Shown here: one piece after another, positions 36,309-47,738 of the stretch | Layout: each line of letters opens with the position of its first letter | Position numbering within the stretch: the stretch's first letter is position 1 | NCBI GenBank assembly: GCA_003254885.1 | Contig: QANT01005282.1 | Coordinates: 1-64,000, forward strand | Direction of reading: 5' to 3' | DNA from: Purshia tridentata | Lineage: Eukaryota; Streptophyta; Magnoliopsida; Rosales; Rosaceae | DNA length: 64,000 bases | Notes under the pieces: model-generated | The model's input: only the letters and a program-made list of their open reading frames with translations | Databases searched by the model: none | What the model was told of the DNA's origin: nothing | Made by a program: the position numbers and the translations under genes

Positions 36309-37056
36309 TGCCCCTTTTGGATGGTCCTTGACTAGGACTACCTACTATTGTGCTCTGGTAATAACGGCATCTCATCCCACCTCTGTTTCCTTCTGTAAGA
36401 GATCTTTCCACTTTCATGGCGGCCTCTCTCAAGCTAGTATAACTGGTATGCATAGCAGCTGCAACCGTTATACGAATTTCCTCTCTTCAACTATCCTTAA
36501 ATCTAGAGCACTTTTCTCTCTCGTCCGCCACAAGATGTGGGCAAAATCTAGAAAGCTCTATAAATTTCCTCTCATACTCTGCCACTGTCATGGACCCCTG
36601 TCTCAATCTCTAGAATTCTACCCTTTTCTCATCACAGTACACTCTGGGATAATACTGCTCATAAAAAGCACTTCTAAATGTATCCCAAGTAATCTCATCA
36701 ACGGTCAGCCTTGCTTTTTCTGATTCCCACCAAAAATATGCATCACCGTCAAGTAAAAATGGAGCCAATACTATCTTTTCTTCATCCGGGCACCTCATAA
36801 CCTCAAAAAGTCTTTCCAGTCTCACTATCCAGTCGTTAGCTACACTAGGATCCGTCGTTCCCTTAAAGACTGTAGCCCCAAGTCTATGGGCTCATTCAAT
36901 ACTATAATCCCCTTCTGTGGGTCCACGTGTACGTACTACATTAGTCATCACCTCAACTAAACGATCCAAGGACTGAGCGAAACCTTGTGCAGTCTCGGCT
37001 GCACCTTCATTAATCCTATGGTGGTCCCCCAGCGGTCGGCCACGTCAAGGAGGCAT
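36309..37056 (-). pseudogene. Gag fragment of gypsy A
   Basis: Minus-strand gag with FEVMRCPDEEKIVLAPFLL, DGDAYFWWESEKARL and FYEQYYPRVYCDEK. It is closely related to gag of element B (FLLDGDAYLWWETEKVGL). Interrupted by stop codons and cut off at the copia 1 border. Confidence 0.8.
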
Positions 37057-37151
37057 AATCCCTATAAGAAAACCATGAATTTCTTAGAAACAAGGATGCA
37101 CACTTCGTGCAAAGCTAGAGGAATCCTAAACCTATGCTTTGATACCAAATT

Positions 37152-39092
37152 TGACAGGACCCTCCCCGAATTCCACCTTGGAACTCGGAGTGATCCTGCG
37201 GGAATCCAATATCAAGGAAAATCCTACCGAAAATTCGGCAGAACCTCCCCTGAAATTGGACTAACCCTTTTTCCACGAAGACCTGCAAAAGCACTTCTAA
37301 GCATCACAGCTCCTCTACCGCAACCAAAGGGTATTCGACCCAAATTTAAAAAACCAATTATTTAACTATTCAAAAGATTATCACGACTGGCTACAAAATT
37401 CACTAAGAAACTAGGTTTACAAGGATAACTAAACATCTATAAACTACACCAGCTAACTAGATTGCCTCGACGTCCTTGGCTCGACCGCTCGACCGCTACA
37501 ACTTGGGGGGAAAATTAAAACAACAACAAAGGATAGAGCTAATGAGACGACTCAGTGAGTGGACATAAATCAAAATAAGCATTAAAACTCCTTTAATTTC
37601 AAGTTTCCTTAATACCTCACAAATCCTCTTTGAAATCCCCAGTTTTAAAACATTTCGTAAATTCACGGGATAAGTAAACCAATACTTAAAATCCACTTTG
37701 AGATTTTCTGGGAAAATAAATAAAACAATTTAAGCTAACAAGCATCAAACCAAAACTGAAGTTTATATCCTTTGAAACATTCTTATAAAACTGATATAAT
37801 AATAAAACGTTCACCCAAACAGTTACCCACCGAACCTACCGTACATGCGCAGGGCCCACGACCTGCCGTACGCATGCAGGGCCAATAGCTTGCCGTACAT
37901 GCGTAGGGCTCACAACTTGCCATACGTATGCAGGGCCAATAATCCTGCCGTACATGTGCAGAGCCAGAGTCTGTCATATACATGGAGGGCCAATAATCCT
38001 GCCATACGTGCACGCAGGGCCACCTCCAAAGGGCAAAGCATCCCGACACACGGCCCAAAGCCTATGTGTGTGCTGTGATGGGTCCCAAAGACCTATATAA
38101 TCTGATAATCTGAAGGGTACTGAATGGGGTGGTATGAAATCATAAACTTCCGAAACTCCTTTCCCAAGATATAAATTACTTAACGTTTCTTAAAAACCAC
38201 GACTAGTAAATCCTTGGGACAAAACCCATTGAAGTCCAGTATTTTCTCAAACTCAAACATGAAAAACATTTTGAATTCCTTTTTGTCTCGCCAAAGCATG
38301 AAATCCAGTATAACAAATTTCAACCCAACATCTAAGTCAAACTTCTATAAGAAATCTGTAAACTAAACTTGCGAACCAAATAATACTTCTAATTTAAATA
38401 AATCAGAGCTCAAATAAACTGAACTAAAAATATGAATTAAATCGTAAAATCCATAAACAATTCATAACAAAGTTTAGGAAACGAAGTCCACTCACAGAGA
38501 TAGCCTAGCTTTGGTCTCCGGCTGGATCGTCTCTGGGCTCGGGAACGTCGCCTAACACGAGAACGACAATACGTTAGAATACTATTCAATTTACGATCGT
38601 AAAAACACAAGTGCACGTTCTAGGCCTTACGCTCCAAAAATCTATATTTAACTATAGCTCAACTTATTTTCCGTCTCGACTCAAAACCCATGCCACTAGC
38701 TTATTTTTATTTGGTAATTTTCCCGAAATATCTGGAAATTTAAACCCATTCCAACGTAATTACAAGTTTGCCCCTCACTTTGAACCTCCATATTTCTCAA
38801 ACCATAGCTCTAAATGATGCATGCTACATGTCTACGAACTCGTGGAGTCGAGCTCTACGCAGCCATGTCAAAGTCAACTCTAGAATTCGAGTAATTTAAA
38901 AAGTCAACTTTGGGTCTCTTCTCACGTTCATAACTTTCTAACTGGGGCTCTAAATAACCCATGCCGCATGTCAATGAACTCGTGAGCTCAAGACCTTCCT
39001 AACGGACCCAAGGTCAAAGCTAAAATTTTACTAGAACCAAAAGTCAACTTTGGGCCCTATTATAATGTACTTAAAAGGTACAGGTCGTTACA
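37152..39092 (-). repeat. 5' LTR of gypsy A
   Basis: 1941 bp, similar to both LTRs of element B (in the opposite orientation) and to LTR C. It includes a minisatellite at 37841-38032. Confidence 0.85.
37841..38032. repeat. 27-28 bp minisatellite in gypsy A LTR
   Basis: About seven imperfect units with the core GTACATGCGCAGGGCC and the spacer CCTGCC. The same array recurs in LTR C (about 54385-54520) and, in reverse, in both B LTRs (about 55715-55850 and 62530-62640). Confidence 0.8.
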
Positions 39093-39960
39093 GGTATTTT
39101 ATATGAAATGAATAACAAAGAGTCCCCAATAGCTGAAGAGTAAATTTGTAGATATGCTTCAGGTAAATTTGGAGAACAGCAAGCTAGATTACCAGAATAA
39201 TTAATTCAATTGAATCATTTTCTTTTTTTTTGCATAATGAAATATATACAATTAGAACTAATTGTGAAAATATTTTTTCTCATTATAATAAAATTAAAAC
39301 TAACAAGCAAGAAGATTGAAGATGGGTTTTATCTGTTGATACTATTATAGGTAGAATATTGAAACCAGTATTTGAACATATAAAAGGTTCAAATAACACA
39401 CTAGCTGATATTCTTTCACGCTTATAGAGGAGCATAGATCGCACCGCATAATCAATATGATCATAGACATCTCAATCTTATCTGTCAGACGTCAACAATG
39501 AGCATCTATACAAGAATTTGTGTGAAAACAATTCCTTCAACATTAATACTCCGTATGAGTGGCCACATAGAAGAAATATTTCTCCACTAGAATAAGAAAA
39601 TACAGACAATTGAAGAAGCAGATGAAGACGATCCCAGATGGTGGGATAACTTAACAAAAGAAGAATATGAAGGGATAATCAACAGGATGGAAGACTAGAT
39701 CGCACCACAACTTTTAGTACATATTCTAAGAGCAACAAGCCAATCGCCTAGCTTATGCACAAAAAATTAGAAGAGCAAACCATCAGATGCAGAAGAAGAC
39801 AAAACAGGACCACCATACTTGTCAACTAGTGAAGGGCACTAAAGTCCAAGTGGACCTTAGAGGAAAGAGAGGGTAGAAAATGGGTGCTAATCGAAGCGAC
39901 CCTAAATTCTTCAATAGATTTAGATAATCCATCAAACCATATAATTGCAGATCCCCATCC
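39093..39960 (+). pseudogene. Decayed endogenous pararetrovirus (Caulimoviridae-like) fragment
   Basis: From 39093 to 39427 one plus-strand reading, with several in-frame stops (including TAA at 39141 and 39198) and one shift in a T run near 39223-39231, resembles the RNase H end of a caulimovirid RT polyprotein. Features seen are YASGKF near 39153, IRTNC near 39253, and a C-terminal IKGSNNTLADILSR motif. The I-K-G-x-x-N form is more like caulimovirids than the H-P-G-K-x-N form of the gypsy element here. A further short segment near 39600-39700 is acidic and Trp-rich and may continue it. It is a non-functional relic, cut on the left by gypsy A. A gypsy origin is not excluded. Confidence 0.55.
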
Positions 39961-40928
39961 CCACCATTACTATGAAAGTTCTCTTTCGGCCTTTTTTTTT
40001 TTTTTTTCCTTGGTTGGGGTTAACATTGGAGAAAGACGGTGGTGAAGGAAAAGGAAATGATAGTTTTGGAATTAATTAAGGGTGAAATGAGTGTATTAAT
40101 ATTTATTTTAAATTTTACGAAGTGAAAAATAGGACAAGTAGGTGAAAATAGTGCCACTTTTTGGAAAAAATTAAGTGGAATGATAGTTAAGGAGGGTAAG
40201 CAAAAGATGAGTGGGTGGAATAATAGTTAAAGAGGGTGAGAAGAGTGTTTTGTAGGTGGATATTTGAGTTGAATCAAAAGGTAGTATATGAATAATGGAA
40301 GGTGGGAATAGTGTTATATAACCACTCTAAATAATTAATAAGTGCTACCATTTAGTATTTGCGCACCCAATTTCTTTTAGATGCAGGCCCTTTCTCACCT
40401 CACACCAAATTTTCCTTTTAATTTTGTTAATTTCTTAGTAAACACCTTAAAGTTCTTATAATATCCTCATTACATTATTCTACAACAAAACCTAGCACAG
40501 CCCCACCACCTCGACCTTGACCCCACCACCCACCACTGTCCATCCACCCTTATGCAACTATCACTGGCGACCAGCTAGCCACCTTGTAGTACCCCAAATT
40601 CTCTTGGATTTTAGTTTAAAGGTGCTATTGAATTTGATGCATTAACTTAGTTTCAAATTGTCACATTTTTTAGACAAATGTAGGTTTATTCCACAAATTA
40701 TTCTATAGAAAGCTTCACTTTACTTTGTTAAGGCTACATATAATTGTTATGCTATTTCCAATTTAGTTATTTGATGTTTTGACTGTCATTTTCGGATCAC
40801 ATGAGATGGTAATCATGCTTTAGGAGAAGAGTGCATTTGGTTTTGGGCTTGAGTGTGATTTCGGAGAAGAATAGATAAAACAAAATGATGAGTATTAATT
40901 AAAGGAGGCTAAGCAAGCAATGACCTTA
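39961..40928. other. Spacer before element E
   Basis: Ordinary AT-rich DNA with a poly-T run at about 39992 and repeated GGTGA/AATAATAGTTAA words at 40080-40260. No gene seen. It ends with the CCTTA target duplication of element E (40924-40928). Confidence 0.55.
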
Positions 40929-42053
40929 TGTTGATGCAAAAATCTAACGATGACCTTTGCACGCAACTTAAATGTGGATTGTTGGTGACGTGGCGAGTCG
41001 AACGACCGAGTGGACGATCAGAGCGAGTCAGCAGATTATCTCTGAGTTTTTTTTCTGCACAATGAGCAAAAAGGAGCACCGGTGTGGTACCGGCCGAAGG
41101 AACTCCGATGGCAAAGTCAGAGAAATGCAAGAAGGAAGATGCAAGGAGTGCTGAAGAACACAGCAAGAACTTGGGAAGAAGATGAAGGAAAAGAGGTAAA
41201 GTTTTCTGGGTAAGTTTCTTCAGAGCTTTGGCTAGTCTTTTTTGAATTTTCCCTGTCCCCCTTGCATTGTGGTTTTGCTCTTACTTATAGGCAAAGGGGT
41301 TAGGATATTTTGGCTGAATTGTAGGTGTGATCATGGCTAATCATAGACTTCAGAGGCTATGTTTGCAGAACAGGCTGGATCACTGACAGATTTCTCATTT
41401 AATGCAGGAGGGATGGTTGCTAAAGGGCTGGAAGTCGCATGCATTTAATGGAAAGCAACGCAGAGTTGGTAAGCCATAAATGCAGAGCATAAAGTTACCT
41501 TCGGAGCGTCAGGCGCAATAACTGCCATTTGGGTTTGTGCTCGGCTCGGAAGAGGATGAGTTGAGAATGACCAATCCGATCCGAGTGAGGCTTTCAGAGG
41601 TGGTCGACTTGTGCGGGAGTTTAGCTCTGCCAGGAAGTACTCGGATCGGAAATGCANTATAATCTGATAATCTGAAGGGTACTGAATGGTCGACTTGTGC
41701 GGGAGTTTAGCTCTGCCAGGAAGTACTCGGATCGGAAATGCAGTTGATGCTGATCCGATTACATGGAAGATGCCATCGCAGCCGAATAGGTCGTTTGGTT
41801 GAAGGAGGCCATTCGGACATCTCCGATCCGAACAGACACTCCGATCCGAACGACCGGTGAGTTTGAAGACCTTGCTTCTGACAATAAGCCGTGACATGGT
41901 CGGTTCGGCTCGGAATAGCTGTTATACTCTGATTCATCGGAGTTGTGTCGAATGGGCCATTGACTGGGGGTAGTGGGATGGAAGCCGAATCCGAGATACC
42001 ACGTGGCCAGAAATGTTGACCATTGACTTGAGTAGGGGTGTTATCCCCAAACA
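40929..42053 (-). repeat. 3' LTR of element E
   Basis: 1125 bp. Matches the other LTR along its length except for an 87-bp insertion around 41657-41742 that contains an N. Without it both LTRs are 1038 bp. Confidence 0.9.
41657..41742. other. Probable assembly artefact in LTR of element E
   Basis: An N is followed by 32 bases (41658-41689) identical to part of the gypsy A LTR (38096-38127), then by a second copy of the preceding roughly 54 bases of the E LTR. The second LTR lacks all of this. Confidence 0.75.
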
Positions 42054-42417
42054 GAAGTCCCCCAGCTTCCGATCCGAGAGTGCAAACACTCAGATTCGAA
42101 GATGTATTTTTGCTTCGGACAGAGTTAATTCCGATCCGAACCGTTGCATACAGGTGGGCTTTACTTCCAAGGAGGTTGATATGGTCTGTCACTCCGACCC
42201 GAGTGGGTGAAGACGTGACGAGACAGTTCTCACCTACCCAGACAGGTGGCCACATGTTGATGGTCGAGACGCCCTGGAACTCGAAGGGCCGTCATCATCA
42301 GTGAGGTGACGCCTCGTTTCGCGTGCAATCAAATCAGGTTTTTGAATCCTCCATGTGGCATGATCTGGTGTTGGGCGCCAAAATGAACTTGCGGCTGAGA
42401 TCTCTTCTGGGCTTGGG

Positions 42418-42424
42418 TATATAA
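42418..42424 (+). promoter_or_regulatory. Putative TATA box of the antisense gene in element E
   Basis: TATATAA in GGGTATATAAGCCCTCTCTC is followed by CT-rich DNA typical of a plant leader. It lies inside the element next to the 3' LTR and points toward the plus-strand gene. Confidence 0.6.
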
Positions 42425-42661
42425 GCCCTCTCTCCCCCTTTCTCTCTCTTCACTTGCGCTTGTTTTTGCAAAAAACTCACTCAGAGCTCTCTCTCTCTCC
42501 CGAAATCTTCAGCCTCTCCAAGCTCGGATTTTGTCGAAGTTTTCTGCGGAATTTTTGGTTTGGCGAGGTGCGCAACTGAATATCAGCCCTGTAGTTTCGA
42601 AGAAATTTGGTAAGTTTTTCTTTGCTTTCCTGAACTTTTGTGTTTTTTTGGTTTTCTGCCC

Positions 42662-42690
42662 GTGTTCTTCGTGTTCTTCACGAAGAACAC
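42662..42690 (+). other. Perfect 12-bp hairpin in the leader of the antisense gene
   Basis: GTGTTCTTCGTG, loop TTCTT, CACGAAGAACAC. It lies about 50 bases before the first ATG of the antisense gene. It could fold in RNA; no known function. Confidence 0.6.
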
Positions 42691-42741
42691 CTTTTCAATC
42701 CAAAAAGGTTGAGAGGTTGAAGTGTTTAGTGTTTTCTAGAA

Positions 42742-45014
42742 ATGTCTTCCGAATCAAATGCTCGGCTCGGATCCGGGAACACCTTTGAGGGTGATAGCGA
42801 CATAGATCCGAGTCGAACAGTTTCAGCGAGTATTGACTAGAACGAATTCGACCGGGACCTTGATAGGATGGGTGAGATCAACAGTCGGCCCGGTCAAATG
42901 CGGATGCCCACTGCTGGTTCGGAATCTGAGCAGGAAGAGGAAGGAGCACAATCCGAGCATGAAGGTTCGAAGGGGCAAGAAGGGGAGGAAGCAAGGGAAG
43001 GAAGAAAAGAAGAGAATTCCGACTCGAGTGATCACCTGAGGCTTCAAAGGGGATCTGAGGAGGAGGAAGAAGCTGAAGCCTCACTTCGGCTCGGACTGTA
43101 GTAGGGTCACCGATCAACCCTGACTACTACGAAAACAAGCCTTGGAAGGCTGACCAAATCCCCAACGAGCTGGAGGAGTGGGAGTTGGAATACCTTAGGA
43201 CAAGGTATAAATTCCCGGCGACAGTAAGAACTCGGCTTCCGAGAGATGGTGAAAAGCCGAGCCGACCGCCGAAGGGATGGGTCACAATGTACCTAGAAAT
43301 GTTTGAGAACGGCGTTCGGCTACCGTTGCACCTATTTCTCCATAACTGCCTGAGCCTGATCGGCGCGGCTTCGCACCAGCTAAATCCGAACACCTACAGG
43401 TTCATCATATCGATGCACATCCTGTGGCACATGGTGTTCGAGACTGAGCCGCATACGGATTTCCTTACGGGGATATATGGGCTCAGATCGAAGCCTTTGG
43501 AGCTCGGCTTCTACCACCTCCAAGCCTGGAGGGGTCACTTTTTGGGAGGCAACCCTTCATGCCAGAAGTCGTGGAAGTTGAAGTACTTCTTCGTGAAGGG
43601 CGACTGGGAGTCAGAGCCGAAAGCAGAATTAGTGGCCCGAGTCCCTAGAGCCTTTAGGATCCCAGGTAGAAGATGATCAGAGCAATCCGATCCGAACGTA
43701 GGACTTGGTTATTTTGAAGTTGGTTTCTGACCCGTTTGTTTCCTTTGCAGCTCCCTGGACGAAGTGCAAGCTGAGGAAGAAATTCGAAGAGGACCTTGAA
43801 CAGCTCAGAGCTTTTCCTACCGGCCAGTTGTCCACCGCCTTTCTTCTTGATCGTGATCGGATCGGACTCAGCGGCATCTCCTTCTACGCTCCGAGATGAG
43901 ACAGAAGGTTAGAGAAAATGGACAAGGCTGAGTTTGGCGAGAAGCTCAGGAGAAAGGCTGCCAAGGGGGCTGGGAAGCAGTCGGGGCCATCCCGAGACGC
44001 CGTTCCGAGACAAACTCCCCCGAGGTCGGTACCCCACCGGACACCCCCTCCTCTCCTATCCGATCGGATAGAACTGGGGGGGAGAAACGCATCCCCGAAC
44101 CGAACGAGGGTTCGGATTCGGCTCCGAAGAAAGCCAAAACTCAACAGAGGGACAAGACCCCCACCCCCTCTTCCGAGCCGAGCAGCTGCAAGGTGGAGGT
44201 CCACCCGGGTTTGGAGCCCCTTGTGCTAGAGATGAAGGGGGTTCTTACCTCCGAGAACATCCAGGGGCTCTGGGCCGACCGCAGGTGACTCTCCGCCTAG
44301 GCCATTGCGGCAGCTACCTCTCGGCAAGCCATGCTGGTAGGGATTTCTTATCCGTTCGGATCGGAATAGTCTTTCTCTTTCTTCTTTCTGTTTTGCTGTT
44401 TTAACCCTCACTTTGTTTGTGGTTTTTTTTTTTAGCTTGCCCAGAGGAGTTTTGAGACGGCTGAGCAGGTCGTCTTCATTAAGGACCAGCTGAAGGTCGT
44501 CCGGGAGAGGTCGGCCAATTTGAGGGAGCAGCTTGTAGAGGCGGAGGACAAGCTGAAGGCGGCTGAGCGCTTTACGAAGGAGGAACATGAGCGTGCCACT
44601 GCCCTAGACCTCCAGCTTCAATCGGCTCGGAAAGAGGTTGCTCGGCTAAAAAGGAATCACAAGCAAGCCCACCAAGCGCACAAAGATATGTCTCAGTTTG
44701 CCCATGAACTGCAAGATGATGTGGAGCGGGCTGAGAAGAAGGCGGCCGAGTCGTGGCATGCGGCTCGGAGAGCAGAGGATGCCCTTGCCGACACTCGGCT
44801 TGCCGGGTATAACCAACTCCTAGCCGAGGTTCAGAAGAGAAGGTCCGATTGGGACCTGTCCTTCGTCGTCGATTCTGATGACGAGGGGGCTGGTAAGTCG
44901 GAGTCCGAGCTAAAGGACGAGGATAATCCGAGCCGATCAGAGCAGGAAGACTTGGCTCCGATCAAAGACGTGGTGGAGCTTCCTCCCATTCTTCGACCGG
45001 CAGTGGTCAGATAG
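42742..45014 (+). pseudogene. Antisense extra gene of element E (gypsy-associated domain plus coiled coil)
   Basis: A plus-strand gene, opposite to gag-pro. The first ATG (42742, MSSESNARLGSGNTFEGDSD) leads into an acidic stretch broken by TAG at 42838. A frameshift follows near 43085. From 43099 to 43668 there is a globular domain (WELEYLRTRYKFPATV, PPKGWVTMYLEMFENGVRL, YHLQAWRGHFLGG). It resembles the plant domain annotated as putative gypsy-type transposon (Pfam Transposase_28), known from extra genes in large gypsy elements. An intron (GTAGAAG...TTTGCAG, about 43669-43750) follows, then PWTKCKLRKKFEEDLEQLR and a stop at 43897. A last exon (44436-45014) after a T-rich acceptor encodes a long Glu/Lys/Ala coiled coil and an acidic tail. 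Several stops make this copy non-functional. It ends at 45014, overlapping the opposing protease frame by 8 bp. Role unknown. Confidence 0.7.
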
Positions 45015-45939
45015 ATTCGTTCGGCTCGGACGTGACATTATATGTCTTCGCTCTCGGCCATCGCCCCATCTCGGCGATGGTGTTTGTCTCCCGAGAGTCC
45101 AGTGTCCGGCCCTTCTGCTTGATGGAATTGGCATAGCAGGAACGCGCGGAAAGCTGGTCGCCCTGGATCACTATGCACTCGTCCCCCACCGGACACTTGA
45201 TGAGGAGGTTGGCATAATGGACAATACAATCCAGATCGACCAGGCCAGGTCTTCCCAAAATGGCATTGTAGGCAGACGGCCGGTCGACGACAATGAAGTA
45301 CGTCTGGCATGTCCGTTTAATGGATCCTTTCCCCAGCACCAGGGGGAGGGAGATATGGCCCAAGGGTCACACGACTTCCCCTCCGAAGCCAATGAGGGAG
45401 GGTGTATCCCTTTCCAGGCGGTCCTCGTCGATGCCCATCTGCTTGAAGGCAGAATAGTAGAGGATGTTCACGGAGCTGCCTCCATCGACAAAGGTCCGGG
45501 CGACTGTAAGGCCGGAAACCTCCCCCACGATCACCAATGGGTCATAGTGAGGGAAGACGATATCCCTCGACTCATTGGGCTCGAAGGTGACCACGGCCCA
45601 GTCCCGGCGCTGGCGTTTGGACACTCCTGGTGCAGCAGCCTGGATGGCAAGAGTTTTACGAGGGAGTCCGGCAGTAGCCTCCCTTACGTACCCCTTCTGT
45701 GACCGAGCCAAATCCCCGGCAAATGATAACCCCCCAGAAATGGAACCGATCGCGACGTCTGCTGCCGCAATGGTTTGGGTGGCCTTTCGGCGCTCCGGCC
45801 GTTTGATGCTCGGCCCTCCTCTAAGGAACTGGGGAATCTTGCCCGCCCATGCAAGCATCTCTATTGCGTCACGGAGTGAATAACAGCTATTCGTCACGTG
45901 CCCATAATTTCCGTGGTACTTGCAATAGACGTCCGTCAC
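45007..45939 (-). pseudogene. Zinc knuckle and aspartic protease of element E
   Basis: Continues the gag frame: CKYHGNYGHVTNSC (zinc-knuckle-like), then the protease active site RTFVDGGSSVNILYY. Usual retropepsins have D-S/T-G; here it is D-G-G. Then GFGGEVV, a TGA at 45367-45369, and in the same frame SAYNAILGRPGL, the second conserved protease motif. It ends with TGA at 45007-45009, eight bases past the stop of the opposing plus-strand gene. No RT follows. Confidence 0.85.
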
Positions 45940-46299
45940 TATTTTGTCTTGGGGCCGCCCCTGGATTTTCTTAGCCGGGGGCAGCTGGCTTTTGATTTAG
46001 CCCAGGATCTCCTCAGGAGTTGCCTTGAGTGGAGTGTACTCGGTGTAACGGACTGACTGAGGCTCCTTAGCCAGGAGCTGGCGCGGCTCGAATACTCGCT
46101 CCCTTTGGTGCAGCGGTTGGGGTCTTGAGCTAGAAGCCCCACCATCCTTCCTCTTGAACGCTTGGCCGGTTCTGAAGGACTCGAGCTTTGCCTCGTACTC
46201 TTCCTGGCGGGCGTACTTGGCTGCTTCGGTGGAGAGCTAATCGTAGTTGTCCAGTGGGTTACAGATTAGATGTGACAGCAAGTCCCCGAGGAGTAGGCC

Positions 46300-47653
46300 C
46301 TACATGAGGGCGACCTTGGCTGAGTGGTCGCTGCACCCGTCGCACTTGGTGTACTCCAAGTTGAACCGGATCAAGTATTTCTTCAGGCTCTCACCCTCCT
46401 GTTGTTTGATCAAGGTGAGGTCGTTGAGGTTGTACAAAAGTTCGGATACAACCTCATAGCGGGCGATGAAAGCCCCCCTCAACTCAGCAAAAGAGTCGAT
46501 GGAGTTTGGAGGCAGTCCCCTGAACCAATCCCGAGCCGATCTGCGCAGAGTTGAAGGAAAGATCCGGCATTTGGTGGCCTCGGATGCTTGACGAGCCTCC
46601 ATGGCATAACGGAAGTCATCAAGGTGGTTCAGCGGGTCCTTCGTGCCGTCATACTGATCGATCTTAGGGGTCTTGGTATTTCTTGACACTTGGGCATTTA
46701 AGATGCGATCAGTAAATGGGAGAGGCAACTCATCTCCTTGGCTCCCACGGCGGGTGTACCCCCTCGACTGTTCAACCTGACCCAGACGGTCATGAACATT
46801 CCGAATTTGATCACGGAAGTAGGTGTGGGTCTGATTGTCTGCTAGTGAGGCTGAGCGAGCTAGCATAGTCTCTACCGATCCTTCGGCTTGATCCCCCAAT
46901 CGATGGGCCAGGGGCGCCTGCCGAGGGTCCTGCATGATCATGGCAGGCCCCAGGCGTTCTCGGAGGCTGGGCCTGACACTTGATTCAGATCGATCTGATG
47001 TGTGATGGGAAGACAAAGCCAGCGAGCCTAGCCGGGATGCCACCGGCCTTCGGCCGCATGTAGAAGTTGACGGTGCAGCGGATCCGATCTGAGCCGATAC
47101 TGGGACCGAAGTTCGGCAGGCTCGATTTTGCTGCGGCGTAGGGAGACCGCCTTCTTCTCCTGCTCGGCTCGGACTAAGATGGTAGGCCGACCTCTTGCGG
47201 GAGAGCAAGAGCCGGGCGTCGAGATACTCGAGCTGCTCGTGCAGGGGCATCCTCTCGAAGCCGGAGAAGGTGCAGTCGATGTTCTGCCAGGCAGGATGGC
47301 TGTCGATGTCTGCCTGAGTGACTACCTGGCCGTCTCCGAGCGATCAGACCTCAGGCTCGGTCTGAACAGTGCGGGCAGTTTGAGCGGTTCTGGTAGGTTG
47401 AACCGAACGCTCGAGACTGGCCAATTGAGCCTGTTGCCGAGCCAACAGGGCGGCTTGCTCGCGTTGCTTGGCAAGCAAGCTTGTTGTTCTGACGGAGAAG
47501 AGCATTTTCGGCTGCCAGGTGCCATTCGGTCTCATTTTGGTGCTGAGCTGACTCCGCCCTCCTTCCTTTTGCAGGGGTGTGGGGCTAAACATTCAGACGT
47601 TCGGCGGGAGACCGAGTGGATGAGGATGCTCCAGTTTGTTGCGTGGTAGACAT
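46300..47653 (-). pseudogene. Gag of element E
   Basis: Starts at the ATG at 47653 (MSTTQQTGASSSTRSPAER) and is soon interrupted by TAG. The long open part (47250-46300) has the conserved gag core: PKIDQYDGTKDPLNHLDDF, then ARDWFRGLPPNSIDSFAEL, then LIKQQEGESLKKYLIRFN. This is the retrotrans_gag capsid domain. The frame meets TAG at 46300, a second TAG near 46236 and a TAA near 45999. All three lie in the same frame as the downstream protease, so the decay is by point nonsense rather than by indels. Confidence 0.85.
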
Positions 47654-47738
47654 GATGATGGTGAGAATGATTGGAAAGGTAATGGGAGCCGAACACTATC
47701 GTAGCCGAGTGCTTAGTTTCCCACAGACGGCGCCAATC

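Larger units (their letters stand above)
36309..39092 (-). mobile_element. Ty3/gypsy element A, truncated (5' LTR and part of gag)
   Basis: Minus-strand chromovirus-type element of the same family as B and C. The 5' LTR is 37152-39092, starting TGTAACGACC and ending TGTCA on the minus strand. A PBS-like ATTTGGTATCAAAGCATAG follows inside. Gag starts at the ATG at 37054-37056 (minus) and breaks off at 36309, where copia 1 begins. The pol genes and the 3' LTR are missing. The right-hand LTR edge abuts a pararetrovirus-like fragment, so A probably inserted into it. Confidence 0.85.

Noticed and set aside
37841-38032. CRISPR-like array
   Set aside because: The units are degenerate with no unique spacers, and the DNA is a plant LTR.
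37845-38078. Repetitive open frames over the LTR minisatellite
   Set aside because: The repeats in the peptide come from the 27-28 bp DNA units, and the region lies inside an LTR.
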